Source of the DNA: CALLVY01 sp937899855
Lineage (GTDB): Bacteria; Bacteroidota; Bacteroidia; Chitinophagales; Saprospiraceae
Direction: 5' to 3'
NCBI GenBank assembly: GCA_039820405.1
Contig: JBCBQC010000001.1
Span: 186,001-250,000 of the forward strand
Length of the DNA: 64,000 bases
The position numbers were made by a program, and so were the translations under genes. Positions 42,114-51,152 of this stretch are shown piece by piece. Under the pieces are notes generated by a model. The model was not told where the DNA came from and searched no databases. It worked only from the letters and a program-made list of their open reading frames with translations. Every line of letters begins with the position of its first letter. Position 1 is the first letter of the stretch.

Positions 42114-42974
42114 TCAGCCTACTTCCCGTCGCAAGCACAACATGCGCAGCTTGCCACTCATATCTTTCTCCAACTGTCCCGTCCAACCCGCTTCCAAAGC
42201 GTAGCCCAGCACCGCTTCCGCTCGGTACTCATTGCACTCAAAAAACAACTGCCCACCAGTTCGTAAGTGCCGTTCCGCAAAGGCCAGAATTCGATGGTAA
42301 AAAATATCGGCTTCCGCCTCGGGCACAAAGAGGGCCAGCTCCGGCTCGTAGCGCAGCACTTGGGGTGGCATCAATCGCCGTTCGGAAGGAGGGATGTAGG
42401 GTGGATTGCTGATGATCAGATCGAAAGAACGAGCGGGCCAACACGATTGGTCCAGGATGTCTACCTCCGCGAGGTGTAGCTCCAGGTCCAAGTTTTGGGC
42501 ATTCTGGGCGGCCACTTCCAACGCGGCCGGGCTGACGTCGTAGCCCCAGACTTCCCACGCCGGACGGTACCGCTTGAGGCTGAGGGGAATACAGCCCGTC
42601 CCCGTACCAATATCCAGTAGGCACCGTTTTTCATCCCACCGCTCTTCCCAACGCTCCAGTACCAAAGCCACCAGCTCTTCCGTCTCCGGGCGGGGGATCA
42701 AAACGCTGGGGTTGACCTTAAACTTTAGCCCAAAAAAATCCGCCTGGCCGAGTACGTACTGCAAGGGCTCGTAACGCAACAAGCGCTCACTCATCCGATT
42801 CAACTGCTCCACCTGCGGAGCACTCAATACATCCTGGCGTTGGACATTGCGGACCTCAAAGACGTCGGCAAAGAGAATGGTGGCAATGCTACGCGATTCC
42901 CGGGGTTCGTAGTGGGTGGAAAGCGATTCGACCAATTGGCGAAAGGCTTGTTGGATGCTGGGAGAGGTCGGCAT
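42114..42974 (-). CDS. prmC: Release factor glutamine methyltransferase
   Basis: N5-methylates the glutamine of the GGQ motif in release factors RF1/RF2. 286 residues: N-terminal helical domain ending in EPLQYVLGQADFFGL, SAM motif LDIGTGTGCIPL, and catalytic ISNPPYIPPSE. The gene starts 3 bases after the nspC stop, so it is the last gene of a CASDH-nspC-prmC operon; the functional link to polyamines is not obvious. Confidence 0.95.
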   Translation of the reverse strand: MPTSPSIQQAFRQLVESLSTHYEPRESRSIATILFADVFEVRNVQRQDVLSAPQVEQLNRMSERLLRYEPLQYVLGQADFFGLKFKVNPSVLIPRPETEELVALVLERWEERWDEKRCLLDIGTGTGCIPLSLKRYRPAWEVWGYDVSPAALEVAAQNAQNLDLELHLAEVDILDQSCWPARSFDLIISNPPYIPPSERRLMPPQVLRYEPELALFVPEAEADIFYHRILAFAERHLRTGGQLFFECNEYRAEAVLGYALEAGWTGQLEKDMSGKLRMLCLRREVG

Positions 42975-42977
42975 GGC

Positions 42978-44141
42978 TTAGGACAAACGGTTTTTAAAGT
43001 CTTCGTAGGCAAAACGCCGAACGAGACGGAGCTGGTCCTTCTCCGTCCAAATTACGATGCTGGGATGCTTGACGCCATTGAAAGTCGTTGTTTTGACCAT
43101 GGTGTAGTGCATCATATCGGCAAACACCAAGCGATCCCCCACTTGGAGTTCACGTTCGAAGGCGTAGGCTTCGAGGTAATCACCCGCTAAACAAGAAATC
43201 CCACCGAGGCGGTAGCGATGCGGAGGCAAGGTATCGGCCGAGACGCGCCCCGGGTCAAACGCGCCGTGTACCCTCGGCCGGTAGGGCATCTCCAGGGTAT
43301 CGGGCATGTGAGCCGTAAACGATACGTCGAGCAAAGCGGTACGCACCCCTTTGTTGTCGACAATATCCAGAACGGTAGTTAGCAATTCTCCCGTCTGCCA
43401 GGCTACGGCACTCCCCGGCTCCAAAATGATTTCCAGGTGGGGATAACGGCGACTAAAACCAGCGAGAACGGCCCGTAAATGTCGCAAATCGTAATCCGCA
43501 TCGGTCATCAGGTGCCCCCCACCAAAGTTGACCCACTGGAGTTGGGGCAGGTAGCGCCCGAAGCGCTCCTCAAAAAACAGGAGGGTCTTTTCCAGCGCGT
43601 AGGAATTGGACTCGCAGAGGGTATGAAAATGCAGGCCCTCCACCCCGGGTGGTACCCGGTCTCCCAACTGCTCCGCCAGGATACCCAGCCGGGTACCCGG
43701 AGCGCAGGGATTGTACAATTCGGTGTCCACCTCCGAATACTCGGGGTTGACGCGTAGGCCACAGGAGATGGGGTGGTTCAAAAATTGTTGGACGGTGGGG
43801 AAGTAGCGCTCGTACTGATTGAGCGAATTAAAGGTCAGGTGGCTCGTGTAAGTCAGCAACTCGGAGAACTCGTCGGGCAGGTAAGCCGGCGCGTAGGTGT
43901 GGGCCCGGCGTCCCATCAGCTCGGCGCAGAGGCGCGCCTCGTGCAGGGAGCTGGCCGTCGCACCGGCCAGGTACTGACGAATCAGGGGAAAGGTACTCCA
44001 CATCGCAAAGCCCTTGAAGGCCAAAATGATTTTAACGCCCGTTTCTTCCTGAATCGACCGCAGGACGAGTAGGTTGCGACGCAGCCGGGCTTCGTCGAGA
44101 ACGTAACAGGGGGAGGGCAGTTGAGCGTAGTCGATGGGCAT
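42978..44141 (-). CDS. nspC: Carboxynorspermidine / carboxyspermidine decarboxylase
   Basis: PLP-dependent alanine-racemase-fold decarboxylase, 387 residues. PLP lysine Lys43 in AFKGFAMW; LHFHTLCES and NFGGGHLMTDADYD, then EPGSAVAWQTGE, and the C-terminal GGISCLAGDYL and ADMMHYTMVKTTTFNG are typical. It makes norspermidine or spermidine from the carboxylated precursor. The enzyme that makes the precursor is encoded 4 bases upstream. Confidence 0.95.
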   Translation of the reverse strand: MPIDYAQLPSPCYVLDEARLRRNLLVLRSIQEETGVKIILAFKGFAMWSTFPLIRQYLAGATASSLHEARLCAELMGRRAHTYAPAYLPDEFSELLTYTSHLTFNSLNQYERYFPTVQQFLNHPISCGLRVNPEYSEVDTELYNPCAPGTRLGILAEQLGDRVPPGVEGLHFHTLCESNSYALEKTLLFFEERFGRYLPQLQWVNFGGGHLMTDADYDLRHLRAVLAGFSRRYPHLEIILEPGSAVAWQTGELLTTVLDIVDNKGVRTALLDVSFTAHMPDTLEMPYRPRVHGAFDPGRVSADTLPPHRYRLGGISCLAGDYLEAYAFERELQVGDRLVFADMMHYTMVKTTTFNGVKHPSIVIWTEKDQLRLVRRFAYEDFKNRLS

Positions 44142-44145
44142 GCGC

Positions 44146-45354
44146 TTATGGTAGTTCTAGGTCCGCACCGACTTCTTCTTGCCAGGGCAATCCGTATTCA
44201 TTAAGTTTGGCGAGGAAGGGATCGGGATCAAATGATTCGACGTTGAAAACACCAGCCCCACTCCACATCCCGGTCAGCAAGAGCATCGCACCAGTCATGG
44301 CGGGAACGCCCGTCGTATAGGAAACCCCCTGGGCACCCGTTTCGTCAAAGGCGGCCTGGTGGCTACAATTGTTCCAGATGTAATAGGTCTTTTCGGCGCC
44401 GTCGGCCAGCCCGCGAATGCGACAACCGATACTGGTTTCACCAGAGTAATTTTCGCCCAGGCTACCGGGGTCCGGCAATACGGCCTTGAGAAATTCCAGG
44501 GGAACGATCTCTTGCCCCCGAAACGAGACCGGCTCGATACCGGCCATCCCGATGTTTTGGATCACGCGGAGGTGGGTGAGGTATTCTTCGCCAAAGGTCA
44601 TCCAGAAACGGGCGCGTCGAAGAGTCGGAAAGTTTTTGACCAACGACTCCAACTCTTCGTGGTACAAGAGGTAGGAATCCCGGGCTCCGATGTTGGGATA
44701 GTGGAGGCGCTGGCGGATGGCAAAGGGCTCGGTTTCGACCCATTCGCCGTTCTCGTAGTAACGGCCCTTTTGGGTAATCTCGCGGATGTTGATTTCGGGA
44801 TTGAAATTGGTGGCGAAGGCCTTGCCGTGATCACCCCCATTGCAGTCGACGATGTCGAGGTAATGCATTTCGTCAAAGTGGTGCTTGGCAGCGTGGGCGG
44901 TAAAGACGCCCGTCACTCCCGGATCGAAGCCACAGCCCAGGATGGCGGTCAAGCCCGCCCGGCGGAAGCGATCGTGGTAGGCCCACTGCCAGGAATATTC
45001 GAATTTGGCTTCGTCCTTGGGCTCGTAGTTGGCGGTATCCAAGTAGTGCACGCCGGTTTGCAAGCAGGCCTCCATGATGGTGAGGTCTTGGTACGGGAGG
45101 GCCACGTGGATGATGAGGCGGGGGCGGAATTTGCGAATCAGAGCTACCAACTGCGGGACGTCCTCCGCATCCACGGCGGCGGTGTGGAGGGCGGGGTGTT
45201 GGCTGGCCCGCCGGACATCGGCTACGATGGCCTCGCACTTGGAATGGGTTCGACTGGCGAGTAAGATTTCGGAAAAAACCTCCGGGTGCTGTGCGCACTT
45301 ATGGGTCACCACTCGTCCCACTCCACCGGCACCGATAATCATGACTTTTGACAT
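44146..45354 (-). CDS. Carboxynorspermidine / carboxyspermidine dehydrogenase (CASDH)
   Basis: Saccharopine dehydrogenase-fold enzyme that condenses aspartate semialdehyde with diaminopropane or putrescine and reduces the product with NADPH. 402 residues. Rossmann motif IGAGGVGRVV (7-16), LIIHVALPYQDLTIMEACLQ, HYLDTANYEPKDEAKFEY, and GCGFDPGVTGVF, a combination distinctive for the CASDH (LYS1-like) group. First gene of the operon with nspC and prmC. A perfect -7 box lies 37 bases upstream. Confidence 0.92.
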   Translation of the reverse strand: MSKVMIIGAGGVGRVVTHKCAQHPEVFSEILLASRTHSKCEAIVADVRRASQHPALHTAAVDAEDVPQLVALIRKFRPRLIIHVALPYQDLTIMEACLQTGVHYLDTANYEPKDEAKFEYSWQWAYHDRFRRAGLTAILGCGFDPGVTGVFTAHAAKHHFDEMHYLDIVDCNGGDHGKAFATNFNPEINIREITQKGRYYENGEWVETEPFAIRQRLHYPNIGARDSYLLYHEELESLVKNFPTLRRARFWMTFGEEYLTHLRVIQNIGMAGIEPVSFRGQEIVPLEFLKAVLPDPGSLGENYSGETSIGCRIRGLADGAEKTYYIWNNCSHQAAFDETGAQGVSYTTGVPAMTGAMLLLTGMWSGAGVFNVESFDPDPFLAKLNEYGLPWQEEVGADLELP

Positions 45355-45391
45355 GCTTCCAATTGTTTGTGATCACAAGAATAAGGGCGGC

Positions 45392-45399
45392 CAAAATTA
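45392..45399 (-). promoter_or_regulatory. -7 box of the polyamine operon
   Basis: TAATTTTG on the minus strand (45399-45392), 37 bases before the CASDH ATG. No obvious TTG at -33; the upstream sequence is a T/A-rich tract. Confidence 0.5.
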
Positions 45400-45443
45400 G
45401 GAAAAAAGTGATTCTGTTTTGAAAAAAAATTCATACACATCTT

Positions 45444-45474
45444 TTGTTTTCCTAATATCTTTTCAATACTTTTA
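45444..45474 (+). promoter_or_regulatory. Promoter of the lipoprotein-patatin cluster
   Basis: TTG (45444-45446), 20 bases, then TACTTTTA (45467-45474), one mismatch to TAnnTTTG. It lies 73 bases before the first ATG of the three-gene cluster. Confidence 0.5.
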
Positions 45475-45547
45475 GCACCGGTGTCATCCACAAAACGCTC
45501 AAAGCCAATCCCATTGGTCCCATTTACAAGCTAAAAATCAAACCGTC

Positions 45548-46015
45548 ATGAACCTCTATTTCCCTTCCCGCCTCCCGGCCTTCCCCACCCTTTCCCGTAC
45601 CACCATCCGCCTCTGCTGGATGATCGCCCTGGTGAGTCTCAGCTCCTGCGTCGCCAACCGGATGGTACCCCACGATGCCCACGCCTACCAGGAAGGACAA
45701 GCCCTCAAAAACGAAGCCCTCAACCTGATGAGTATGGCCAATCGCCCCTACGCCGAGAGCGAAGCAAAGATCAATACCTTTCAACAACGGGTGGAGACCC
45801 ACATCGACTACGAGCAGCAACGGGGAGAAAAAAACCAAACGACGGTCGATATGTGGAAGCTGTTGATGAATCCCAGTGGCAATTTGTTCGGTGGCTTTTT
45901 AAACAAGTGGAAGGCCGATGGACAATTGAGCGATATTCTGGTGGACCAATTCAAACGAGAAATCGGCAATAACTTCAATAAGATCATCAGTCTGGAAAAC
46001 AAAAAGAAAAAGTAA
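45548..46015 (+). CDS. Small helical lipoprotein-like protein, unknown function
   Basis: 155 residues. The hydrophobic stretch MIALVSLSSC (25-34) reads as a lipobox, although 24 residues precede it; a start at Met25 would remove the charged n-region, so the long form is kept. The mature part is helical and charged (EAKINTFQQRVETHIDYEQQRGEKNQ) and ends in a lysine run. Contains LMNPSGNLFGGFLNKW. No family recognised. First gene of a three-gene plus-strand cluster with the 121-residue protein and the patatin. Confidence 0.6.
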   Translation: MNLYFPSRLPAFPTLSRTTIRLCWMIALVSLSSCVANRMVPHDAHAYQEGQALKNEALNLMSMANRPYAESEAKINTFQQRVETHIDYEQQRGEKNQTTVDMWKLLMNPSGNLFGGFLNKWKADGQLSDILVDQFKREIGNNFNKIISLENKKKK

Positions 46016-46066
46016 ACGTACCGTCCTTACAACAACCCATTTCAAAACCTACAAACCCTTCCCAAC

Positions 46067-46432
46067 ATGCCCGAAACCCGCGAATTCAACCAAATGATCC
46101 GCAACCTCCGGGGCGACATCGACGATCTGGCCCGTCTGACCGTACGCCGCTACCGCCGCCAAGCCGCCGCTGATGCCCGCAAAACCCTCACTCGGATGAA
46201 AAAGGACCTCCGGCGTTGGACCAACCTTTTGGAAAAGGACCTGCTCACCACCGAAGATTTTGAATTCCTCGTCAACAGCCAACAGGACAGTATGAAGATG
46301 ACCACCCTCAAACAGTCGGGCCTGGCGCTGGTTCGAATGGACCAGTTCAAATACTCCTTTTTCAACCTCATCATCGACACCATTTTTGACGTCATTCTGG
46401 GGCCCAAGGGGAAATTATCCGCCGACGATTAA
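46067..46432 (+). CDS. Small helical protein, unknown function
   Basis: 121 residues, no signal peptide. Mostly charged helices (FNQMIRNLRGDIDDLARLTVRRYRR, TLTRMKKDLRRWTNLLEKDLLTTEDFEFLV) with a hydrophobic C-terminal segment (FFNLIIDTIFDVILGPKG) that could insert in a membrane or bind the neighbouring lipoprotein. It lies 51 bases after the lipoprotein gene and 82 bases before the patatin. I do not recognise a family. Confidence 0.6.
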   Translation: MPETREFNQMIRNLRGDIDDLARLTVRRYRRQAAADARKTLTRMKKDLRRWTNLLEKDLLTTEDFEFLVNSQQDSMKMTTLKQSGLALVRMDQFKYSFFNLIIDTIFDVILGPKGKLSADD

Positions 46433-46514
46433 AACCGGAACGAGCGGCCCCTGAGGGCGCGCGACAATCCGAGCCATCAAGCACCCAAAATAATTCAGAT
46501 ACCCCCAGTTGTTC

Positions 46515-47549
46515 ATGAAGAAAGTTCGTATCCTATCCATCGACGGTGGTGGCATCAAGGGCATTTTACCCGCCACAATTCTCCGCTACGTCGAAAACCA
46601 ACTCCGTGAAAAGCAGGGCGACGATGTACGACTCTGCGATTACATCGACCTCTTTGCCGGGACGAGCACCGGAGGAATTTTATCCCTCCTCTACAACATC
46701 CCCAACGACAACAACCGCCCCGCTTACACGAGCCAGCAAGCCCTGGACGTCTACCGAGAAAACGGCGACGACATTTTTGAAGTCAGCCTCTTCCGCCGCT
46801 TGAGTAGCGTGGCGGGGCTGATCGACGAGAAGTACTCCTCCGAGCCCCTCAACCGCCTCCTCGACGAGTACTGCGGCGACTATATGCTCGCCGAGTTGAT
46901 TCGCCCCTGTATGATCACAGCCTACGACTTTCGCAATCGCAACGCCAAGTTTTTCACCTCCTACGACGCCAACAATAAAGTCAGCAACTTCTTTATCCGC
47001 GACGTCGCCCGCGCTACCTCGGCGGCCCCGACTTACTTCGAACCCGTCCGAATTTACTCCGAACTCGGTACGCCCTACAGCCTGATCGACGGGGGCGTCT
47101 TTGCCAATAATCCCGCCCTCTGTGCCTACTCCGAGGCTCGTAAAATGGATTTTTGCCGCATCCTCGGCGATGAAGACAAACCCGACTACCCAACGGCCAA
47201 AGACATGATGATCTTTTCCATCAGTACGGGTACCGAAACCAAAAAATACAAGTACCGCGAGATGCGCGACCGGGGCTTGATCAACTGGGTCAAACCCATC
47301 ATCGATATTCTCATGTCGGGCAACTCGGAGACGGTACACTATCAGCTCAAGCAAATTTGGAGTACCCTTGACCCCGAGGACCAGCAGGACTACTACCGCC
47401 TCAATCCCAGCCTCCACAATGCCAAGGACGAGATGGACGATGCTTCCGATCGCAACGTAAAAGACCTCCACGAAGCGGGCTTAATTTTTGTGGAACGCCA
47501 CCAAGAGGAACTGGACGAAATCATCGATCGCCTGATCGAGTATCACTGA
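46515..47549 (+). CDS. Patatin-like phospholipase
   Basis: Lipid acyl hydrolase, 344 residues from ATG 46515 (TTG 46509 is less likely). The oxyanion loop is DGGGIKG (10-16), the nucleophile elbow is GTSTG with Ser51, and the catalytic Asp192 is in DGGVFANNP. No signal peptide, so it acts in the cytoplasm or at the inner membrane face. It belongs to the group that includes the phage-defence effector CapV, but no cyclic-nucleotide synthase lies nearby. The stop overlaps that of the MBL gene on the other strand by 7 bases. Confidence 0.92.
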   Translation: MKKVRILSIDGGGIKGILPATILRYVENQLREKQGDDVRLCDYIDLFAGTSTGGILSLLYNIPNDNNRPAYTSQQALDVYRENGDDIFEVSLFRRLSSVAGLIDEKYSSEPLNRLLDEYCGDYMLAELIRPCMITAYDFRNRNAKFFTSYDANNKVSNFFIRDVARATSAAPTYFEPVRIYSELGTPYSLIDGGVFANNPALCAYSEARKMDFCRILGDEDKPDYPTAKDMMIFSISTGTETKKYKYREMRDRGLINWVKPIIDILMSGNSETVHYQLKQIWSTLDPEDQQDYYRLNPSLHNAKDEMDDASDRNVKDLHEAGLIFVERHQEELDEIIDRLIEYH

Positions 47550-48367
47550 TCGGTAAGGCCCAATTCGCGCCGCAGTAGGGTTTCGTTGCCGCGGTGAAAG
47601 GGCAGCATGCCGGCGGGAAAATCGTACCGCCGCCACAGGCTGTCCAGATCAAAAGACCGGTGATTCCGCACCGCGTCCTCCAAACGGTCCAGGTAGGCCA
47701 AAGACTCCGTCTGTCTTTTTTCCACCTCCCCCCACTCCACCGCCACATCTCCGTGCCCGGGAATGAGCATCCGAAAAGCGTGTCGCTCGCGCAGTTCGGC
47801 CAAGCGACCGATAGTCCGTCGGTAATCGGCAAAGCTGTGGTAGACGTAGGGAAACTCAATGTTGCTCCAGTAGTCGCCCACAATCCAGATCCCCTGAGGT
47901 TCGAGAAGCGTAAAGAGGCCATCCCGGTTGTGTCCCGGAGCCAAATAGAAGGTTAGGCGGGTGTTTCCCAGGACCAGTTGCTGCCCATCGGCTTTGACCG
48001 GTACATCCACCACGGGATAGGTGATGGGATAATCGCGCCGCAGGTAGTAGGAGGCATCAAAATCGCGAATTTGCTGGAGAATGGAAGCGCGATCCGGGTT
48101 GTCGGCCAGGGCCTGAGTGGCAATGACCTGGGCCTCGGGGAAAGCACCGTAAGCAATGATGTGGTCGTAATCGGAATGCGTAAACAGCAGGTAGAGGGCG
48201 CGCGTTCCTCGCAATTGTTGGACCCAATGGCGAATCTCGGCCACTTCCCCAGGCAACCAATTGGGATCGACCAGCAGGAGCAGGTCCTCGTTGTAAAACA
48301 GGGTAGTCGTGGTTCGAAACAGGGCACTTTCGAAGAGGAGGAGATCGTCGTGTTGGAAGCGAATCAT
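47543..48367 (-). CDS. MBL-fold metallo-hydrolase with altered HxHxDH motif
   Basis: 274 residues. The metallo-beta-lactamase fold is supported by THSDYDH (63-69), LAPGHNRDGLF, WIVGDYWSN and LIPGHGDV. The first metal motif HxHxDH reads H64-S-D66-Y-D68-H69: the second His is Asp. Asp can ligate metal, so activity is not excluded. Substrate unknown. The stop codon region overlaps the convergent patatin gene by 7 bases, and its start lies within the end of the flippase gene (4-base overlap), so it forms an operon with it. Confidence 0.85.
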   Translation of the reverse strand: MIRFQHDDLLLFESALFRTTTTLFYNEDLLLLVDPNWLPGEVAEIRHWVQQLRGTRALYLLFTHSDYDHIIAYGAFPEAQVIATQALADNPDRASILQQIRDFDASYYLRRDYPITYPVVDVPVKADGQQLVLGNTRLTFYLAPGHNRDGLFTLLEPQGIWIVGDYWSNIEFPYVYHSFADYRRTIGRLAELRERHAFRMLIPGHGDVAVEWGEVEKRQTESLAYLDRLEDAVRNHRSFDLDSLWRRYDFPAGMLPFHRGNETLLRRELGLTDQ

Positions 48368-49638
48368 GCGAAGTAAACTTGAACGAAGGCGTAGGCCCCC
48401 AGGAGCACCAGCGAGTAGCCCACTAGGTACGGCCCGTGGAGGTACTGACGAGGAGGTAGCCCCCGCCAGTAGTAAAGGTAAAGCATCGTGAGGATTTTTT
48501 CCAGCGAGAAGGCGATGACGGTGGCCAGGGCGATGCCCTCCATTCCCCAGATACGGACCAGCAGCAGACTCAAGAGGACATTGACCGTCACCTCGATGAT
48601 GGAGATGTAGAGGACCACGTCGGTCCGTTGGAGCCCGATGAGGATGGTGTGGGTAAAGACCATCCGACTGATGAGGACGAGCAGGTAGAGGTTGAATATC
48701 TTGGCGCTATCGGCGAAGGAAGGGTTGAACACCAGCGGAAACCACCAGTAACTGCTGAGTACCAGCAGGGTCGACAGGGGAAAGAGCAGGTGAAAGAGGA
48801 CGAGCGACTTTTGGCGAATCATCCGGAGGGCCCGGGGCAGGTCACTGGCGATTTCGGGAATCAGACTGGCGCTAAAGGCGCTGGCCAAGGCGGTGACGAG
48901 GGGCAGCTCTTTGGCCCCAAACCGAAAGATGGCGAAGCTGGCTTCGTCTTCGTAAAACCAGCCGACCAGCCAGTTGTCGAAGATGGTCGTGAGTCCACTC
49001 AGGATGGTAAAAAGCAGGAGGGGAAAGGTGAGGGCCAGGTGTTGTTGCCACAGGGGGGGACGCCAAGCCACGTAAGCACTGCGAAACAGGAAGATCAGGG
49101 TCCAGAGGTGTTTGGCCAGGGCCAGGGCGATGAGTCCGTAAAAGCTCCACTGTAGCCCGTAGCCCAGAAATACCGGTAGCAGTACCACGAGCAGGTGACC
49201 ACCAAAGGCAAAGATACCAAAGGCCAAAATGCCCAGGGGCTTTTTTTGCAGCAGGTAAAAGTATTCCACTAGGTAGGTGGGAATGTTGATCCAGAGGTAA
49301 ATGGCAAACAAACGGAGAAAGGGCAGTTCGGTTTCCCCGACCAGGGTGCTGGACCAAAAATTGGGGATGGTGTAGAGCAGTAGGCCGAGCAGGGTACTGA
49401 GCGCGGTGAAGAGCAGGTAGTTGTTGAAGAAGAGGACCCCGCGCGCTTGGCGATCGAGGTTGGGATAGAGGGGCAGCAGGCCCTGGAGCAGGCTGTTGAT
49501 CCAAAAGAAGGTGAGGGTGTAGCCCATGAAGAGCAGCATTTCGAACTGCCCGATGGCGGTTTGGCTGAGGGTGCTCTTGGCAAAAAATACGCCCACCAGG
49601 ATGGTGGAGCCCTGCCGGAGCACTTGGAAGAGCTGCAT
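48364..49638 (-). CDS. Oligosaccharide/lipopolysaccharide flippase-like protein (MOP superfamily)
   Basis: 424 residues and about 12-14 membrane helices with the MATE/Wzx-type layout, for example FEMLLFMGYTLTFFWINSLLQGLLPLYP and LGLLLYTIPNF. It likely moves a lipid-linked glycan across the inner membrane. The first ATG (49638) begins abruptly inside what should be helix 1; the open frame continues 30 codons upstream with plausible sequence (RPLAWLTVVKA) up to a stop near 49730 but has no ATG, GTG or TTG, so the true start is uncertain. Overlaps the MBL gene by 4 bases. Confidence 0.82.
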   Translation of the reverse strand: MQLFQVLRQGSTILVGVFFAKSTLSQTAIGQFEMLLFMGYTLTFFWINSLLQGLLPLYPNLDRQARGVLFFNNYLLFTALSTLLGLLLYTIPNFWSSTLVGETELPFLRLFAIYLWINIPTYLVEYFYLLQKKPLGILAFGIFAFGGHLLVVLLPVFLGYGLQWSFYGLIALALAKHLWTLIFLFRSAYVAWRPPLWQQHLALTFPLLLFTILSGLTTIFDNWLVGWFYEDEASFAIFRFGAKELPLVTALASAFSASLIPEIASDLPRALRMIRQKSLVLFHLLFPLSTLLVLSSYWWFPLVFNPSFADSAKIFNLYLLVLISRMVFTHTILIGLQRTDVVLYISIIEVTVNVLLSLLLVRIWGMEGIALATVIAFSLEKILTMLYLYYWRGLPPRQYLHGPYLVGYSLVLLGAYAFVQVYFA

Positions 49639-49718
49639 GGCCTTGACGACGGTGAGCCAGGCCAGGGGCCGGAATTGGAGTCGGGTATCCGCGATAGCGT
49701 CTCGGGTTTTAAGACATC

Positions 49719-51062
49719 TCAGTCGATCTCAACTTCCTTTTCAACGAAGGACACCCCGAAAGATTGCAGTTCTTCGAGTACGGGGCGGTACACTTCTTCC
49801 ATCACCGGAATCTGAACGCCCTTGGTCTTGATCCGTCCGTCCATCACGAGCTTGACAAAGATGCCCAGGGGCAGCCCTACCAGCATGGACATGGCCGTCT
49901 CCTCCTGGTCTTTGCCCCTCAGGATGAGGGTCGATTTGAGCAAGCGCTTTTTGCCTTCCAGTTCGTATTCAAACTCGTGCTGCATGATGATCATGTCCCT
50001 ATCGCCGGGTTGGAGGCGCCATTTTTCGAGTAGCAGGTGCTCCAACATCAGGGCCGGCGTGGCGTTGGACATTTTGATTTTCTTTTTGCGAAACAGCCCC
50101 AACCATTCGAGCTTTTTCATCACCGGAGAGTCCACTTTTTCTCCCAAAAAATCAGCCGTACGCTCCTTGACCGAGCCGCCCCGCCCCTTGTAGTGACCGA
50201 GGTAGGCCTCCATCAGCGAGTGGTAGGTCATATTTTGGGCTTCCAGGATGGGAAAAGAACCATCGGTGAGGCCCAGTTTGATGAGCGCATTCCAAGCGTC
50301 GCAAAAACCGCGGTTGCGGATCGTCCCCCGCAGGATGGTGGGAATCTTATCCAGGCCGTAGACCTCCCGATACAGTAGGGAATCGCGATTGGCGTAAACC
50401 TCGTACTCCCCCATGCCGTCGACGTCGAGTAGCCAGTATTGTTTGAACAGGCGGTTGTAGGGAATGTACTTGTACTTGCCCTTCTCGAGGTATTGTGCCG
50501 TTCCCTGTCCGGCGAGCACGACGTTGCGGGGATTCCAGGTAAACTTGTAGTGCCAGGGATTGTCGTCGCTTTCGGGAGCGATGAGACCGCCGGTGTAGGA
50601 GCGAAAGGCGAGTAGCTTTCCCCCTTTGGCCTTGATTTCGTCGATCTTCGCCATGGCCGACATGTGGTCGATACCGGGATCGAGCCCCATTTCGCCCATG
50701 AAGAGCAATTCGCGGTTGCGGGCCTCATCCCCCAAGCGGTAGAGCTCCTTGGAGACGTAAGAGGCGGTAATCAGATGCTTTTTGAGCCGGATACAATCGT
50801 GGGCTACCTCAAGGTGGAGGTGAGCGGGCAGGAGGGACACGACGACGTCGGCCCGTTCGATCAGCTCGCGCCGATCGTTGACCTTCATGACGTCCAGCCA
50901 GGTCCCCCGACCGTTGGGATGGTTGCCGACCTTGTGCGCCGCCAACTCGGGATCGGAATCCGCCACGGTGACAAACCAACCACTTTCCTTGGCGCAGCTC
51001 AAAACGTATTTGATACAGGCCGTTGCCGATCTACCCGCACCAATAATGAGAATACTCTTCAT
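49719..51062 (-). CDS. Saccharopine dehydrogenase-like (LYS9 type) protein
   Basis: 447 residues from ATG 51062 (MKSILIIGAGRSATACIKYV), where the Rossmann motif IGAGRSA begins; the longer frame adds 12 residues. GEMGLDPGIDHMSAM and ASYVSKELYRL are typical of the saccharopine-forming/reducing family. The reaction may be lysine catabolism through saccharopine or another opine-type oxidoreduction; the aminoadipate partner gene is not nearby. The dehydrogenase of the polyamine operon (44146-45354) has the same fold but low similarity. Confidence 0.85.
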   Translation of the reverse strand: MKSILIIGAGRSATACIKYVLSCAKESGWFVTVADSDPELAAHKVGNHPNGRGTWLDVMKVNDRRELIERADVVVSLLPAHLHLEVAHDCIRLKKHLITASYVSKELYRLGDEARNRELLFMGEMGLDPGIDHMSAMAKIDEIKAKGGKLLAFRSYTGGLIAPESDDNPWHYKFTWNPRNVVLAGQGTAQYLEKGKYKYIPYNRLFKQYWLLDVDGMGEYEVYANRDSLLYREVYGLDKIPTILRGTIRNRGFCDAWNALIKLGLTDGSFPILEAQNMTYHSLMEAYLGHYKGRGGSVKERTADFLGEKVDSPVMKKLEWLGLFRKKKIKMSNATPALMLEHLLLEKWRLQPGDRDMIIMQHEFEYELEGKKRLLKSTLILRGKDQEETAMSMLVGLPLGIFVKLVMDGRIKTKGVQIPVMEEVYRPVLEELQSFGVSFVEKEVEID

Positions 51063-51152
51063 CGCAAATTTTACAGATTGTCCAACAATTGGTCGCAATA
51101 TGAAACATTTCTGGTTAATTTGGAGTCTAAAGCGCTAGATTTCTTTGCCATT

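Noticed and set aside
46515..47549. Patatin as a CBASS (CapV) defence effector
   Set aside because: No CD-NTase or accessory CBASS genes in the neighbourhood; the two small upstream proteins match neither.
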